Positions 13,336-26,238 are shown, counted from the stretch's first letter. The stretch is 64,000 nt of DNA from Perognathus longimembris pacificus (GCF_023159225.1 NC_063188.1:36074021-36138020); one strand, 5' to 3'. Notes: generated by a model from the sequence alone, not told the origin. Made by a program: numbers and translations.

Positions 13336-13639
13336 ACAAACAAAAATATGTGATGGTAATAATATTTGCCAATTGAGGTGATTATGATAATTAAAAAGGT
13401 CATGAATGTAAATACTCCGAAATATACCACATTGCATGCTAAACTCAATAAACATTACATATTAGTTTATTTGTTGTCTTTGTTGATCTTAGATACATAT
13501 CTATTATGATATATTAATTTTCATCTGGAATCAGTATGACTTCTCTTTCTATAGGAATCTAGAAATAACACTTTTACCCAAAGTCATAATTCTAGTCAAA
13601 TCTAGTCACAATTCTAGATACATAAACTTCCAATCTGAC

Positions 13640-14700
13640 ATGAAAAGAGCTTGGCAGTCAGGACCAAAGCTCACAAAATTGAAAATCAACAACTCTTCTC
13701 AGATCCATCAAAGAACTGTTGTCATCAATGAGGTAAATACTAAAACACTGCAGAGACAGGAGAACACAGAGAATCACAATGAATTACGAACAGAATCTGA
13801 CTGCTGGAGTCAATAACTAGTTAAACAGTCTAGCCCCTACTAACCCTTGATTCACAGGAATTAAACCATCAACTCAAGCTCTTTTGCCTTCTTATCTTAA
13901 TAAATGAAGTGTGGGAATGAAGAGGAAAATCATTTCTGAAGGTAACAGCCCAGAAACAAGTATGACAGAAGACTGAGACTGTATTATAAAACTTCCTTAA
14001 TCACATAAACCTAATCAGAAAATGTTTCCTAATAATACAATACTTCATCTCACATCTTACCAGTACAGCAATAAAACTCCTAATAATAGGAGATTATACC
14101 CAGAATTCCTGTAAAACTCAGGTCTTATTAAAATAAGTCTAGTCAAACTCAACAGAGGAGTGAAAAACATGGACAGAAGAGAGAAATTTTAGCATCTAAC
14201 ACCAGAAATTACACAAAAAATAGACACAGCATAACACTTAGCCAGAAAAAAGTATTAACCTTACACATGCACTATTTGCTTCTTCTCCTTTTTCCAGTTA
14301 GTACATTATGTCTGGATTTCAAACAAAATTAGACATACCAAAAGAGAAAAAATGAAGAGGAAAAAGGGATTCTATATTTAATAAGCTGGGAATTTAAAAC
14401 TAGTATGATTGAGACAGTATAGACACTTGAAATCAGTTCATGTTTCAACTGGAGAAAAACTGCAACATACAAGAGCAAACAGGTAATGTAAGTGGAGAAT
14501 GAGAAAGTTTTAGAAAGAGGAGAAGCAATTACTCAGAATCAAAATGTTAAAACAGAAAGAATTCCTCAGATAGTCTCAATAATTGACTGGATACAGTAGA
14601 GAAAGGATTAAGTGATATTGAATATAATGGCAATGAAAAATTTCCTAATCCCCCAAAAGAGAGAAATAATAAAGATAATGAGAATACCAAAAGGAGAATA
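13640..14700 (+). mobile_element. Probable ancient L1 5' region
   Basis: A-rich sequence resembling the 5' UTR/ORF1-leading part of old mammalian L1 or HAL1. The best match is at 14560-14640 ('caataattgactggatacag ... gagaaaggattaagtgatatt'). Strongly diverged, with no open frame. Confidence 0.5.
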
Positions 14701-15211
14701 AAGGAAGCATTCATAGAATAAATATTTGGATTCTAATGCTGTTTGATCCATACACTGCAGTATATTGGATATAGACACAGAATGGTGTGTAAGTAGGCCA
14801 TAATGAACATGTGAAATCAGTTTGAATAATTCATAAAAAGGGGGGATATAAGATACAGGAAATACAACCTGTGCAGAAGTACCTAGATGTGAAAAGGCAT
14901 GAATGAAAAAAAAAAACACAAATAATTTTGCTGTTTTGAGAATCACTCGGTCGATATAGAAAGCCCAAATTCTATCCTAAGATGTTTGCACACTATCAGG
15001 ATTCAAATACCAGATGCCTAGTGCTTCTATTACTGTAGCACATCTCACAGGGCGAGTTTAAAGACTAGAGTAATGCATAAATACACTTGTCACAATATCA
15101 GGCTCTAAAAAAACTAGACAGAAAGGATTTATCATCTCAGCTCTTTTATAGAATAACTGGAGTTCATTAAATAATGACATGTTATGATCAGATGTGCATT
15201 CCTGAAAGATG

Positions 15212-15520
15212 GGTTTTTTTTCTGCCAGTCCTAGAACTTGAACTCAGGGCCTAAGCACTGTCCCTGAGCTTCTTATGGTGACTCTGTCTCTACACTGAAG
15301 CCTGTAGGTCAAATATTTTTCTTTCTTTTTATTTTTTTGCTGGTCTTGGGACTTGAACTCAGGGTCTGGGCTCTGTTCCTAAGCCTCTCTGTGCTCAAGG
15401 CTAACACTCTACCATTTGAGCCACCTCACCACTTCCTGCTGTTTATGTGGTTTTGAGGAATTGAACCCAGGGCTTCATACATTCTAGGCAAGGACTCTAC
15501 CACTGAGTAATATTCCCAGC
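15212..15520 (-). mobile_element. Composite SINE: extra Geo fragment plus IDL-Geo
   Basis: A partial Geo monomer (about 15222-15285) is followed by a full reverse IDL-Geo (about 15335-15520). A near-identical 11-mer (cctgaaagatg / cctggaagatg) at 15201-15211 and 15521-15531 may be the target duplication of the whole, implying a Geo-ID-Geo trimer or a nested insertion. Confidence 0.7.
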
Positions 15521-15725
15521 CCTGGAAGATGATTTCTGCGGATATACAGGCCATGGATTGAAAAACAGGTTGATTAAGAAGCTTTAATTTGCTTTGTTGG
15601 GGTTTTATCTCTTGGATGTAATTAAGGATATGCTAAAAGCCTTCTATACCAGTGTTGTTACCATATGAAACTCTTGTTAAGTTTAAAAAGTCTTATATGT
15701 AAAAGGCTATTAAAAATTTGACAAA

Positions 15726-15955
15726 GGGCTGGGAATATGGCCTAGTGGCAAGAGTGCTTGCCTCGTACACATGAAGCCCTGGGTTCGATTCCCCAGCACC
15801 ACATATATGGAAAATGGCCAGAAGTGGCGCTGTGGCTCAAGTGGCAGAGTGCTAGCCTTGAGCAAAGAGAGGCCAGGGACAGTGCTCAGGCCCTGAGTCC
15901 AATCCCAGGACAGGCCCAAAAAATAAAAATAAATAAAAAAATAAAAATAAAAAAT
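15726..15955 (+). mobile_element. IDL-Geo SINE with target duplication
   Basis: Flanked by a 14-bp duplication (aaaaatttgacaaa at 15712-15725 and 15956-15969). The tail has become an (AAAAAT)n-like simple repeat. Confidence 0.92.
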
Positions 15956-16009
15956 AAAAATTTGACAAAATTCATGCTGATAAATCAGGAAAATATGAAA
16001 TCAAAACTT

Positions 16010-16260
16010 AAGCTTATAATACTTTCACCTCAATCAAGAAAACATGGCAGTGACCCAAATGGTCATCAACTGGTCAATAAAGCTTGGTAAAATACATTAG
16101 AACGGTAGAAATACTGCTTAGTAATAAAAATAATGAACTACTGATACATTTCATAGCCTATATGAATCTCAAATAGACTATATTAAGTGAAAATAACAGA
16201 AATATAACCTATATGTCACAGAAGTATTGATTATTGTTGGTAAATTATCTACCAGAAATA
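16010..16260 (+). mobile_element. Probable ancient L1 3' fragment
   Basis: 'caaatggtcatcaactggtc ... gaactactgatacat ... ctatattaagtgaaaataac' follows the ORF2-end/3' region of old L1s. Confidence 0.6.
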
Positions 16261-16626
16261 AAATTTGTATAGTTTGATAATCTACTTCATTATTAAATTG
16301 TTCTACTTTAAGCTGAGTCTCTTTGGTTTTCTAGGTCCAAAAATTAAGATATTTTGTCTGTTATTCTTCAATATTCATATAGAAATTTTCATGTAAACTT
16401 TGTACATCAGATTGAACCTCAAATTAGAGTTGAATAATAGTTGTGACAGATCATTCTATCTTATACATCATGAGTGAAAGGACACATGTATATTTATAAG
16501 GATTTTTAATTTCAACCCTATGATTAATGAAAAAGTAAAACTGGAAAAATATAAATATTTATGGGTAGAAGAATAGTTAAATAAAATAAGATAGCTATAT
16601 CCAATGAACTACTAAAAATAAATAAG

Positions 16627-16715
16627 ATCTGGAACTAGGGGTATAATTCAGTAGTATATGTTTCACATGCATGAGGTACTAGATTCAATCCTCTACACTA
16701 GAAAAAATTAATTAT
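16627..16715 (+). mobile_element. ID-like SINE monomer, diverged
   Basis: 'taggggtataattcagtagt ... ctagattcaatcctctacac' followed by A-rich sequence. Confidence 0.55.
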
Positions 16716-16864
16716 ATCTACAGAATTAACATGGAAGAGGGTTCATAATATATTTTGTGATGAGAGAAAAAGTGGTATTTGTCATATTATCATTTTTGTA
16801 AAAGATTTCAGAAGATATGTATGTATATATATGTAAGTAAATATATTTATATAGACTATGTGTT

Positions 16865-16912
16865 AGAGAAAGAGAGGTAGCAGAGAAAAAGAGAGAGAGA
16901 GAGAGCACAGAG
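16865..16912. repeat. GA-rich simple repeat
   Basis: Imperfect (GA)n: 'gagaaagagaggtagcagag' then a run of GA. Confidence 0.85.
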
Positions 16913-17042
16913 AAGTGTAAATACAGCAAATCGGGTAAATTTACTTACCTGTCATGGTGAAAATGAAGTAGAAGTGGAGGTTACATGAGATTTTTTGAAT
17001 GTCTACTCTGTTTGGAAAATTACCAGTTTTTAAGCACACATG

Positions 17043-17085
17043 CACAGACACACACAGACACACACACACACACACACACACACAC
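17043..17085. repeat. (CA)n microsatellite
   Basis: CA repeat with two 'gaca' interruptions at its left end. Confidence 0.97.
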
Positions 17086-19122
17086 TCGTTGAAGAACACT
17101 TAACTAAATAAAATATGTCAGATGAGAAGTGATTTCAGATTTCTTTAGATATGAAAATATTGATATGTACATAGTGAGATATATTCAGGATAGGCCTCCA
17201 ATATAATCACAAAGTTCATATATGTTTCATGTATATTTGATACACAGATTGAAATTTAATTTTATATAGTATTTTAATAAATTTACACATGAAGCAAAGT
17301 TTATTACATGGTATTTTCTTTTACTTGTAGCATCATACCAGTGCTCAAAATGTTTTAAATTTCGGAGCATTTAAAATCTTATATTCTCGGATTAGGCATG
17401 CTCACTGTGTATGTATATACATACACATACACCCATTTATATGGATAAAATATTCACTTCCTTTAGCTGTTCTCTGAGCTTTTTTAAAAAATATAGTAAA
17501 TATAAAAAGAAAAGAATGGGTTTTAGTCGTTAAGCAAATCACTTATCCTCTTTGGACTTAAGTCTCTTCATTTATAAGTGGAATGAGTTCCACTACATAG
17601 GTTATGAGGTGCCTATAATATAATTCTTTCTACTTAGTCTTACTTTGATCTTCAAAAATCATTTTCTTTCTGGCTCATTTAAGTCTCTTCACACATACAG
17701 AATCATTGCAAAGGCTATATCAAATATATTAGGATTTGCTTGTAGAGTAATAATTTTGTTGGAGAACCCTGGTTACAGTAGTGATCCATGGACATATGTA
17801 TTAAACAGAGCAATCAGTTATGTCATAAGACCAACATTGATTATAAGTCAGAATTTTTGGGTTTGAACCCAATCAGGCACCTGCTGCCTAAGTGACTATA
17901 AGTTATTTCACTTTCCTCATCTGTAAAAAGCAGATAATAGCTGTCAATTAGTCTGAATGCCTTAGAGTTCTTCTAGAGAAGAACTAGCCACCCCCACAAC
18001 ATACTTCGTATTAGGAAAACAACTAACATTGATTTGTTCGGTTATCTTCACATTAGCAGATATACAAAAAATTAAGTATATATCCATATTCCCAAACCTG
18101 AAGAAAATCTAAAATCTCAGTGTCTTGTTATCACTTTCTAAGTGCGATATTATATGAGTCAGTTTGTAAAAGAATGCTATTGACAATAACATACTACAGA
18201 AATGTTCATTGAGCTTTAGTTTTGGTATTTTTCCTTTGCCAAGACACAAATTTATGGTTAAAAATAAATACATATGCTGTCCATTTCTCAATACAAAAAT
18301 GTTGCTGATCACAAATAGGAGCTGATCTGAAGATGTTTTAATTTTTGTAGCACTTTCCTGCATAATTCAGAAGAAGCTGTTCATCTATTTATTATCCAAA
18401 ATAACAGGGAAATGTATTTACTTTGGTAACTTCACTATTTCCAGTACCTAGCCTCACACAGGTAGGTACCCAAAAGATATGTGTTGCACACATTAATGAA
18501 TAGATTCGTACTAAAGCATCAATTCCCAACAAGGACCAATTATAACTAATGGCGAGCATTTGAAATTAGACAGTGTGGCAAGAAAAAGATAGGGAGGATT
18601 CAAACTGAAATCTTTGGCCTCATTAATAACAGGGTACCAATTGAGCTAACTAATGAAGTAGATGAATGTTTCTCTCAAAATGTACTTTTGTATTTTCACT
18701 GTTGGCGTTTTATTAAAGTTAGAGGATTTTTCAGCTTAGAAACGAGATAAAAGCACTCTACACTCTTGTGACAAGGTGTGTTCAGTGAATAATGAGGTGA
18801 TTTAAAATGTTTTTTTTAGTTCAATAAAGAAAATAATCTTTATCTCTCATTTTTACATGTTTCTAAAAACAAATTAATGAACAGTCAATCCTAATGTTCA
18901 ACCCCATTCATTAAATATCAAAAAGAAATTCTTAAAGTGTAGGCTTTCTTGTCATCAACTTTTACCTGATGAAACTCAGGTAGAAGCTATCTACACCCTT
19001 ACAAATATCCCTTATATTGTGTAAACAAACAAGACTGGTTGAGCCAGCTATCTTTTGTGTGTGTGTGAGGATGTGTGTGTGGGTCAGCCCAGGGGGGCTT
19101 GAATTTATGGCCTGCATATAAT

Positions 19123-19346
19123 TCTTTTTTTCTTTTTTTTCTTTTTTTTTTTTTGCCAGTCCTGGGCCTTGGACGCAGGGCCTGAGCACTGTCCCTGGCT
19201 TCTTTTTGCTCAAGGCTAGCACTCTGCCACTTGAGCCACAGCGCCACTTCTGGCCGCTTTCTGTATATGTGGTGCTGGGGAATTGAACCTAGAGCTTCAT
19301 GTATAGGAGGCAAGCACTCTTGCCATTAGGCCATATCCCCAGCCCC
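19123..19346 (-). mobile_element. IDL-Geo SINE
   Basis: T-rich left end, Geo half, ID-like half ending 'catatccccagcccc'. Well preserved; it appears inserted into the end of the older B1-Geo element that follows. Confidence 0.9.
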
Positions 19347-19545
19347 TGGGTACAATTTTTGAACATTTTTGCTGAAGGCTGGTACTCTATGACTTGAGAC
19401 ACAGCTCCACTTCTGGCTTTTTGATGATTAACTGGAGATGAGTCTCATAGATTTTTCTGACCAGGCTGGCTTTGAATTGTGATCCTCAAGTCTTAGCTTC
19501 CTGAGTAGTTAGGATTACAGGAGTGAACAATAGGCACCTGGCTAC
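19347..19545 (-). mobile_element. B1-like/Geo composite SINE
   Basis: Reverse orientation: Geo part (gacttgagacacagctcc), then B1-like head (ctgagtagttaggattacag). It abuts the younger IDL-Geo at 19123-19346. Confidence 0.78.
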
Positions 19546-20189
19546 TCAGCTATCATTAAGAACATGTTCCCCGTTCCACTAGACCTACTTCTACCTTCCT
19601 ATGATTACATGTAAGTAGGGAATAATAGTCCGCAGTGATTTACCATAGTAACTTGTGGACTTTTAAGGAATATGAAAAGATAAGAGTTGAATGGAAAATA
19701 AATCAGTTTGAAGATTATACATATTGGAGAAGACTGATGAATAAGGGATCCTGAAAAGCATTCTTAACCAATTGAAAACAATAAGGATAAGATTTTTGGA
19801 AATTTCTGAGTTTGGATACGCCCTAGAATTTATTTTGAACAAACGTATCTTCTTCTTTCAGTGCTGTAGACAGAGCAAATCACTTCTTTTGCAGCCTGGG
19901 TAGAGAATATATAAACTGTGAAGCACATAGATCTGATTGTCAAAATATTAGCTGAAAAAAGAAACATTTTCTTTTTAGAAAATAAAAAAATGAAGATGAA
20001 TGAATAAAGTTTATAGAATCTTTGGGGGCAGTATTAAATAGCAAATATTTAGGTTATTGAATTTTACAACAAATGTGAGAAATGTCAAAGGGGTAGAAAG
20101 TTTATTCAAAGAAGTAGTATCAGAAAAAGTGCAAAACCTAGAGAAGGATACAGATATCCAGGTACTGAAAGGTCAAATGTAACATGAAT

Positions 20190-21291
20190 ATATGGAAAGA
20201 TATACCTTTTTCATGGATTGGAAGAATCAATATAGTTTAGATATTGACAAAGTAACCTAAAGATTCAATGAGGTCCCTCTCAAAATAGCAATGACATTCT
20301 TCAAATAGCTGCACACACAATTCTAATATCTATATGGAACCATGAACAAACTGAATAACCATTCTGAGCAAAAAGAACACAGCAAGAGGTCTTCTACTAC
20401 TTAACTTCAAAATATACTACAAAGCTGTAGTAATTTAAAAAAGTCATAGCATCTGCATAAATGCAGATCCTTAGATCAATGGAATAGAAAAGCAAGTCCA
20501 GTCGGATACACGAGGCCCTAGGTTCAATTCCCCAGCACCACATATACAGAAAACGGCCAGAAGCGGCGCTGTGGCTCAAGTGGCAGAGTGCTAGCCTTGA
20601 GCGGGAAGAAGCCAGGGACAGTGCTCAGGCCCTGAGTCCAAGGCCCAGGACTGGCCAAAAAAAAAAAAAAAAAAGAAAAGCAAGTCCAGGAAGTGAAGTT
20701 GGGGCTCAAAGTGGTAGAGCAGTATCCCTGAGCAACAGCTCAGAGAGAGTGACCAGGCCCCAAGTCCAAGTCTCATGACAAACAAAATAAAACATAGCCA
20801 ACTGATTTTCAACAAAAGTGCTAAGAACTAAACTCCATCTTTCCAGTTATATACATCCATTCAAAATAAGTTGAACACATAAAATGATAAACTATGAAAG
20901 TTGTAGAGGAAAATATATGGATTCCTTCAGAACATTGAAATAGGTAACGATTTTAGAGAAGATCAGCAAACTACACAAAACAAAAGTCAACATAGCATGA
21001 TATACACTTCTACAAACAAGAAAATTTCAAACTAGGCATATGACAAAAGAAACTCATCAATATTGAAAAACCAAATATTCTGAACAAAAGGAGACTAGAT
21101 CTAAACAGTCAATTTTAAAGTGACATACATATCGTAATAATGATTTGAAAAAAATCAACATCACTAATATCAACATCAATAATCAATAATCAACATCAGG
21201 AAATAGAAATGGAAACAGGGAAGTGTTACTTTCCTCCAATGAAAATGGCATTGTCAAAAACACCAGAGATAAATGATGTTAAGAATGTGGA
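20190..21291 (+). mobile_element. Ancient L1 ORF2 remnant, left part
   Basis: The text follows mammalian L1 ORF2 (for example the stretch around 'tggaagaatcaatat', 'agcaaaaagaacac' and 'ccaactgattttcaacaaa') but is riddled with stops and indels. It is interrupted by a younger IDL-Geo SINE (20502-20674), an older Geo copy (about 20690-20790) and the twin-primed L1 at 21292. It is an old mammalian L1, not the young rodent family. Confidence 0.85.
20502..20674 (+). mobile_element. 5'-truncated IDL-Geo SINE with target duplication
   Basis: Lacks the first 40 or so bases of the ID-like monomer, including its A box, yet is flanked by a 15-bp duplication (gaaaagcaagtccag at 20487-20501 and 20675-20689). 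Truncation therefore happened at insertion. It sits in an ancient L1. Confidence 0.9.
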
Positions 21292-22225
21292 AAATCCAGG
21301 GTAATAAGATCAGATACAGTGATAGAGGAAGTAAAACCACAGGAAGGGAGTAGTAGCGAAAAATAAAAAAAAATAAAAAGGGTACAGTTTCACATGGCAT
21401 GTTGAAAATAATTACAACAATGATATACCACTTGTTTGCATAATGTGGAGTTCATTTCACTTAGCATTATCTTATGTGTTCATACGGGCATAGCTATCGG
21501 GCTCTTGAGATCTGCTATGACTAGCCTAAACATGTACTAATTTTTTCCTGTGAGGGAAACCATAGAGTCCATGTTTCTTTGGGTCTGGCTCTCTTCACTT
21601 AGTATGATTTTTTTCCAAGTCCTTCCATTTTCTTACCAATGAGGCAGTGTTGTTCTTTCTATCAGAGGCATAGAATTCCATTGTGTATATGTACCACATT
21701 TTCCTGATCCACTCATCTACCGAGGGGCATCTGGGTTGGTCCCATATTTTAGCAATGACAAACTGTGCTACAATGAACATAGATGTGCTGGTGGCTTTAG
21801 TGTGGTCTTGCTTGTAATCTTTTGGGAAAATGCCCAAAAGTGGGGCTGTTGGGTTGTAGGGGAGCTCTATGTTTAGCCTTCTGAGGAACCTCCATACTGC
21901 TTTCCAGAGTGGTTGAACAAGTTTACACTCCCACCAACAATGTAGTAGGGTTCCCTTTTGGCCATATCCCCTTTAACCAGGGAAGGGAAAGGGAATTGCA
22001 AAGTCCAAAGACAAAGGATAAAAAGACAAACCATTACAAAAGCAATACTTACAAAACCATTTGGTGTAAACCAACTGTACAACTCATGAGGGTGAGAGGG
22101 AAAAGGGGAGGGGGAGGAAGGGGGGAATGAGGGAGGAGGAAACAAGTTGAACAAGAAATGTACTCACTGCCTTACATATGAAACTGTAACCCCTCTGTAC
22201 TTCACTTTGACAACAACGAAAAAAA
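21292..22225. mobile_element. L1 3' end with internal inversion, inserted in an older L1
   Basis: Flanked by an 11-bp duplication (aagaatgtgga at 21281-21291 and 22226-22236). The left part (to about 21975) reads as L1 on the minus strand, including an ORF2 C-terminal stretch (minus 21595-21837). The right part (about 21976-22225) reads on the plus strand, with the G-rich 3' UTR and an A-rich tail. Opposite-orientation halves inside one duplication are the signature of twin priming. Confidence 0.88.
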
Positions 22226-22960
22226 AAGAATGTGGAGTAAAAGAATCCCTTACATACTGTTTGTGAGTCATGATGTCAATTCGTACAACTATTGGAGAAA
22301 GTTTTGGAGTTTCTCAAAAAGATAAAAATAGAACAATGATCTAACAATCTTACTGTTGGGTATAAAAAATCAGTATGTTGAAAACGCTTCTTTTTCATTG
22401 AACACCGCTCACAATAGCTAAGAAATGTAAAACATTGAAGTATGCATTGGCTGATGAAATAGAGAAAATGTGGTATGTAAACAGAGTAAATACTGTAAGA
22501 AATGAGATCCTGTCAATTGTGACTACTTGAAAAAATTTTAAAAAATGAATTCAAGTGAAATAAGCGACGCACAGAAAGACAATTACCATATGATCCAATT
22601 CCTGTGTGGAAATCAGAGAGCAGACTTATGGTTATCAGAGGTTGGAATTGGGGGAAGGACCTGGAGGATAATAAGTATTAACTTCCAATTTTATGTCAGC
22701 AAGCAGTTCTGATGAGCTATTATTACAGAGTAGAGTAACTATGACACTTCACTATATATTTCAAGTAACTAGAAAATAGGGCTTTGATAGCTGTCATTAA
22801 AAATGTCAAATATTTGAGGAGATAAAAATATGCTTAAATTTATTTAACAATTTCAGTATGTATTCATGTATCAAAACACTACAATTACCTCCCATACTAT
22901 GTACAAATGTATGTTTTCATGTATCAGTTAAAAGTAAATTGTAATTATGAATAAAGCTGA
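22226..22960 (+). mobile_element. Ancient L1 remnant, right part (ORF2 end and 3' UTR)
   Basis: Continues the element at 20190-21291 after the young L1 insertion: ORF2 C-terminal text, then old-L1 3' UTR text (around 'gcagacttatggttatcagag' and 'tatcaaaacactac'). No open frame is left. Confidence 0.8.
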
Positions 22961-24224
22961 AATATTTCAGTAGAGCTGCAGAAACCTTTTGTTTTCTATT
23001 TATCAGTTCATTTGTAATCAGAATATATTGCTTTGGTATGTAATGCTGATAGGCACTCTTCGAGATTGAAGGAAAGGGGATAAAGCATAAGTTAGCATAC
23101 AGGGAATGTGAAATAGCAGACTGAATTATTGTATAAGGAGTCTGAAGAACTGAGTTTTTCCTCTACCTGCTAACTTATCACAAAGTCAACTTCCTTTCAT
23201 CACCTATAGAATTGAAATGAACTCTTCCCACTATCTCCTTTGAAAGGCTCTTTTGCACTCATCCTGCCTCTTATAGAAGCATTCATGCACAAAAGGGATT
23301 CACTGCAGAAAAGGGTAGAATTAAGAAAATGGACTCTGAGCTGAGCACAGTGACATACAACTGCCATCATAGCATCCCTGGTTGAGCACCTGCCAATAGT
23401 ACAATGCCCTAAGTCTAAACTCCAGCACCACCAAAATTAACACTGGAACCACATTGCCTTGAACACTATTTAAGCTTGTTCTCTATGTTGGCTATGCATT
23501 CTGTTTATCCCTATTTTTCTTCTACTAAATAACCATAAGTGCATGTACTATACAAAATTGCACTGAGATTTAAGTGAAATAATATAGAGACCACAGTGTA
23601 AAACCACAATGCCCTGTATAAACAAACAAACAAATAATACTCTAAAATATAGAGAGACCAATCTTAGTGTAGTGAGTAGCACGAGACAAGTACTGAGTAG
23701 GATATGAAGGAGGCTCATGATGGCACGATGAGACCCATTATATTATCTACCGTCTATGTTTCTATATATTAAACATCATTATTTTTATCTGTCATAGGAT
23801 AAGAAAAAAGCAAGGGAAGAGGTCATGGTTCAGAACTTACATCTGGAATTTATTGTGCATCTCCCCAAGGGTGAACAAGCTTTCCAAATGTAATCTCACT
23901 TTACAATGGTAGGAGGTAGGACTTAAGCTTTCCTGGGGGTTTGAGGATTTATAGAATCCTAGACAATCAACACCATCCCTTATATACATCTGGGTCCAAC
24001 ACTGGCCACAGTGTCTATGCAAAAGACTTGGAGACCTGTGTCTCTCATACATAGATTTTTAGTGTGTCAACTTCTGTACCTCAGTCCTGCTATAAGATCA
24101 TGGGGTTCCAGGCTAGCTAGCAGCCAGAACAGCATAAGTGGACAGATCTACATTTATTCCCTGCTTCTCCTAAATAGTCATTCTCTGCCCTTGTCTGCTC
24201 TAGTCCATATCCAGGGAAACTGAA
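22961..24224. other. Intron with one possible old SINE
   Basis: About 23341-23440 resembles a decayed SINE ending 'ctccagcaccacc'. The rest, and 24456-25251 up to the IL1RAPL2 donor, shows nothing recognisable. Confidence 0.55.
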
Positions 24225-24455
24225 AAGATTTTGTTTTGCTTTGTTTTGGTGGTATGGCTTGAACTCAGGGCATGGACATTCTCCTTGAGCTACATGTCAA
24301 GGCCAGCATTCTACCACTTTTTGCTTCAGATATGTTTCTGGCTTTCTGGTGGTTCATTGCAGATAAGTCTCATGGACTTTCCTGCCAAGGCTGGCCTCAA
24401 ACCACGATCCTCAAATCTCAGCCTCCTGATAGCTCTCTGGCCACCAGCACCCTAG
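24225..24455 (-). mobile_element. B1-like/Geo composite SINE
   Basis: Reverse: Geo part (ttgaactcagggcatgg), then B1-like head (cctcaaatctcagcctcctg). Confidence 0.78.
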
Positions 24456-25251
24456 CTGAAATGGCAAAGTTTTCATTCTGTGTATTGTAGAGGCTCTTTA
24501 GATTTGTTTCAGTTTGAAGTGATAAGGAAGAAGACTGGCAAGGAAATGGAGAGCAGCAGTTAAGCAGGGTTAGAGTATTTATCTAGTCCACTCCTTCATG
24601 TGTTCCTTAAGGCTACAGTTCTTCAAAGGCCTTTATGTAGTCTTACCAGGTTCCAGTGCCATCACTCCTTCCTCTTGCCATTATAGCCTTTAGTACAATA
24701 ATTAACTATTTTCTCCTTTGTTGGTTCCCTCACCCATATGCACCTCTCTGTAAATAAACCCTTCATTCAATGATCTCCCACTAAATCACCGAGTGTGGTT
24801 TATTTCCAGCTAGATGTAACCTTGTTCACACATGTTCTGCCAATCCAATTTTTCTTGAAGTGTAGATGGTGGTAACAGCCTTTTTTTCTTTGTGCTACTA
24901 CTGGTAATGACAGGGCTCTGCTTTGAACAGTAAATAATGTTTCGACATCTCTCAAATTATTTACTTTATGTGTAATTTAAGTCTTTCTCCTTCATTCTAT
25001 TTGTTGGGGTGGAAGGAGACTTAATTTTAGCAACTGGAGAACGATGGGATTGCTTGGATATATACTAATAGAATGCATGAAAATCAATGGCATATCCAGA
25101 TTATACCTCTGTATGGTTTCATTTGCATCTCTTGATTCCTCTCAGTGAAATACTTAAAACCAAAACAAACAGTTAAGGGAATCATTCACTCTCTGTCCCC
25201 AAGCCTACTATTGACTATTGTAAAAATTCATTAGACCTTATCCTGAGTTAC

Positions 25252-25438
25252 CTTGTACCACACAACATCAGGCTCCTGATCGGACTTTTTGAAGTCATCC
25301 ATGTCTGGGCAGGATATCTCTTTTCTTTTAGTGACTTCGGATTTTTCTAAATAGCGGATCCTGCTGTTATAGCACAGGCCTGATTCATTCTCTGCAACAG
25401 TCAAGGACATTGACACCTTCATGCAATAGGTTGAGTTT
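25252..25438 (-). CDS. IL1RAPL2: IL1RAPL2 internal exon, Ig1/Ig2 junction
   Basis: This 187-bp exon encodes 1 base plus 62 codons, from [10 protein letters not shown] to EPDVVWYK. It covers the end of the first Ig-like domain, the linker, and the start of the second domain. NST is a potential N-glycosylation site. The cysteines in TYCMK, GLCYN and ISCPD match the extra disulfides typical of IL-1 receptor family ectodomains. The minus-strand acceptor is tttccacag and the donor is AAG/gtaact. The incoming phase is exactly the one left by the exon at 56888-57161, and the outgoing phase is 0. The codon after WYK reads into the intron and meets a stop eight codons later, which supports the splice. 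The intron upstream of it (about 31.4 kb) contains TEX13A on the opposite strand. Confidence 0.97.
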
Positions 25439-25920
25439 CTGTGGAAACAAAGAAGTAACAGAATAGCTTTATTGGGTGTTTACAATTTGTCCACCATATA
25501 TTTCATGAGTGTTGACTTTTCTGTGTAGGACTTTGTTGAAAACCAACAGTATGATATTAAACAAAATAATAATATGGGCATCAATGGCTATGAGGTAGCT
25601 TAAGAGATAAATAGAAGAGATGTACTCATCTAATGGATTGTAATACAGACTCCTTTCCCAGCAATAAATATTGCTATATTAAAAATTTGAAAAGGAAAAT
25701 CTGTGAGAAAATTTTTATAATGGTGACTGTATTCATCACTGTTCTTTAAAAATTATTCCAGATTTTGTTGGATTTTATTAATGATTTAGAAGTCAAATTT
25801 CCTTTCATAAGATACATGCAGAAAACCAGATTAGCACATAGAGTATATTTGTTAGTTTACATAGGTTCCTTTTATTAGTATATATTACCTGTTAAAAAGG
25901 GCTTCATTTTGGTATTACAT

Positions 25921-26212
25921 GGGGTATTTTTAAATATTTTTATTATCAAACTGAATTACAGAGAGGTTATAGTTTCATACACTAGGCATTGGATATATTT
26001 CTTGTACTGTTTGTTACCTCCTCTCATTCCCCCCTCCCCCCTTTCCCTTTCCCTTCCCCCCCTCCCCGAGTTGTTCAGTTCATTTTTACCAAACAGTTTG
26101 TAAGTATTGCTTTTGTAGTTGTTTGTCTTTTTTTACCCTGTGTCTCTCGATTTTGGTATTCCCTTCCAATTTCCTCTGTATCTTATCTGATTATATTGGA
26201 AACCGTGGATAC
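25921..26212 (-). mobile_element. Truncated L1 3' end
   Basis: Minus-strand L1 3' UTR (TTTTATTATCAAACTGA start, C-rich tract at 26025-26065). An 11-mer, tggtattacat, flanks it at 25910-25920 and 26213-26223. Part of that word also occurs in the L1 itself, so the duplication is probable, not certain. It ends about 480 bp upstream of the IL1RAPL2 exon at 25252-25438. Confidence 0.82.
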
Positions 26213-26238
26213 TGGTATTACATAGGTTTTTAAGATGA

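Larger units (their letters stand above)
16716..19122. other. Intron, AT-rich
   Basis: Contains the GA-rich and (CA)n simple repeats and TA-rich alternating text (about 17405-17435). No gene or recognisable transposon otherwise. Confidence 0.65.
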
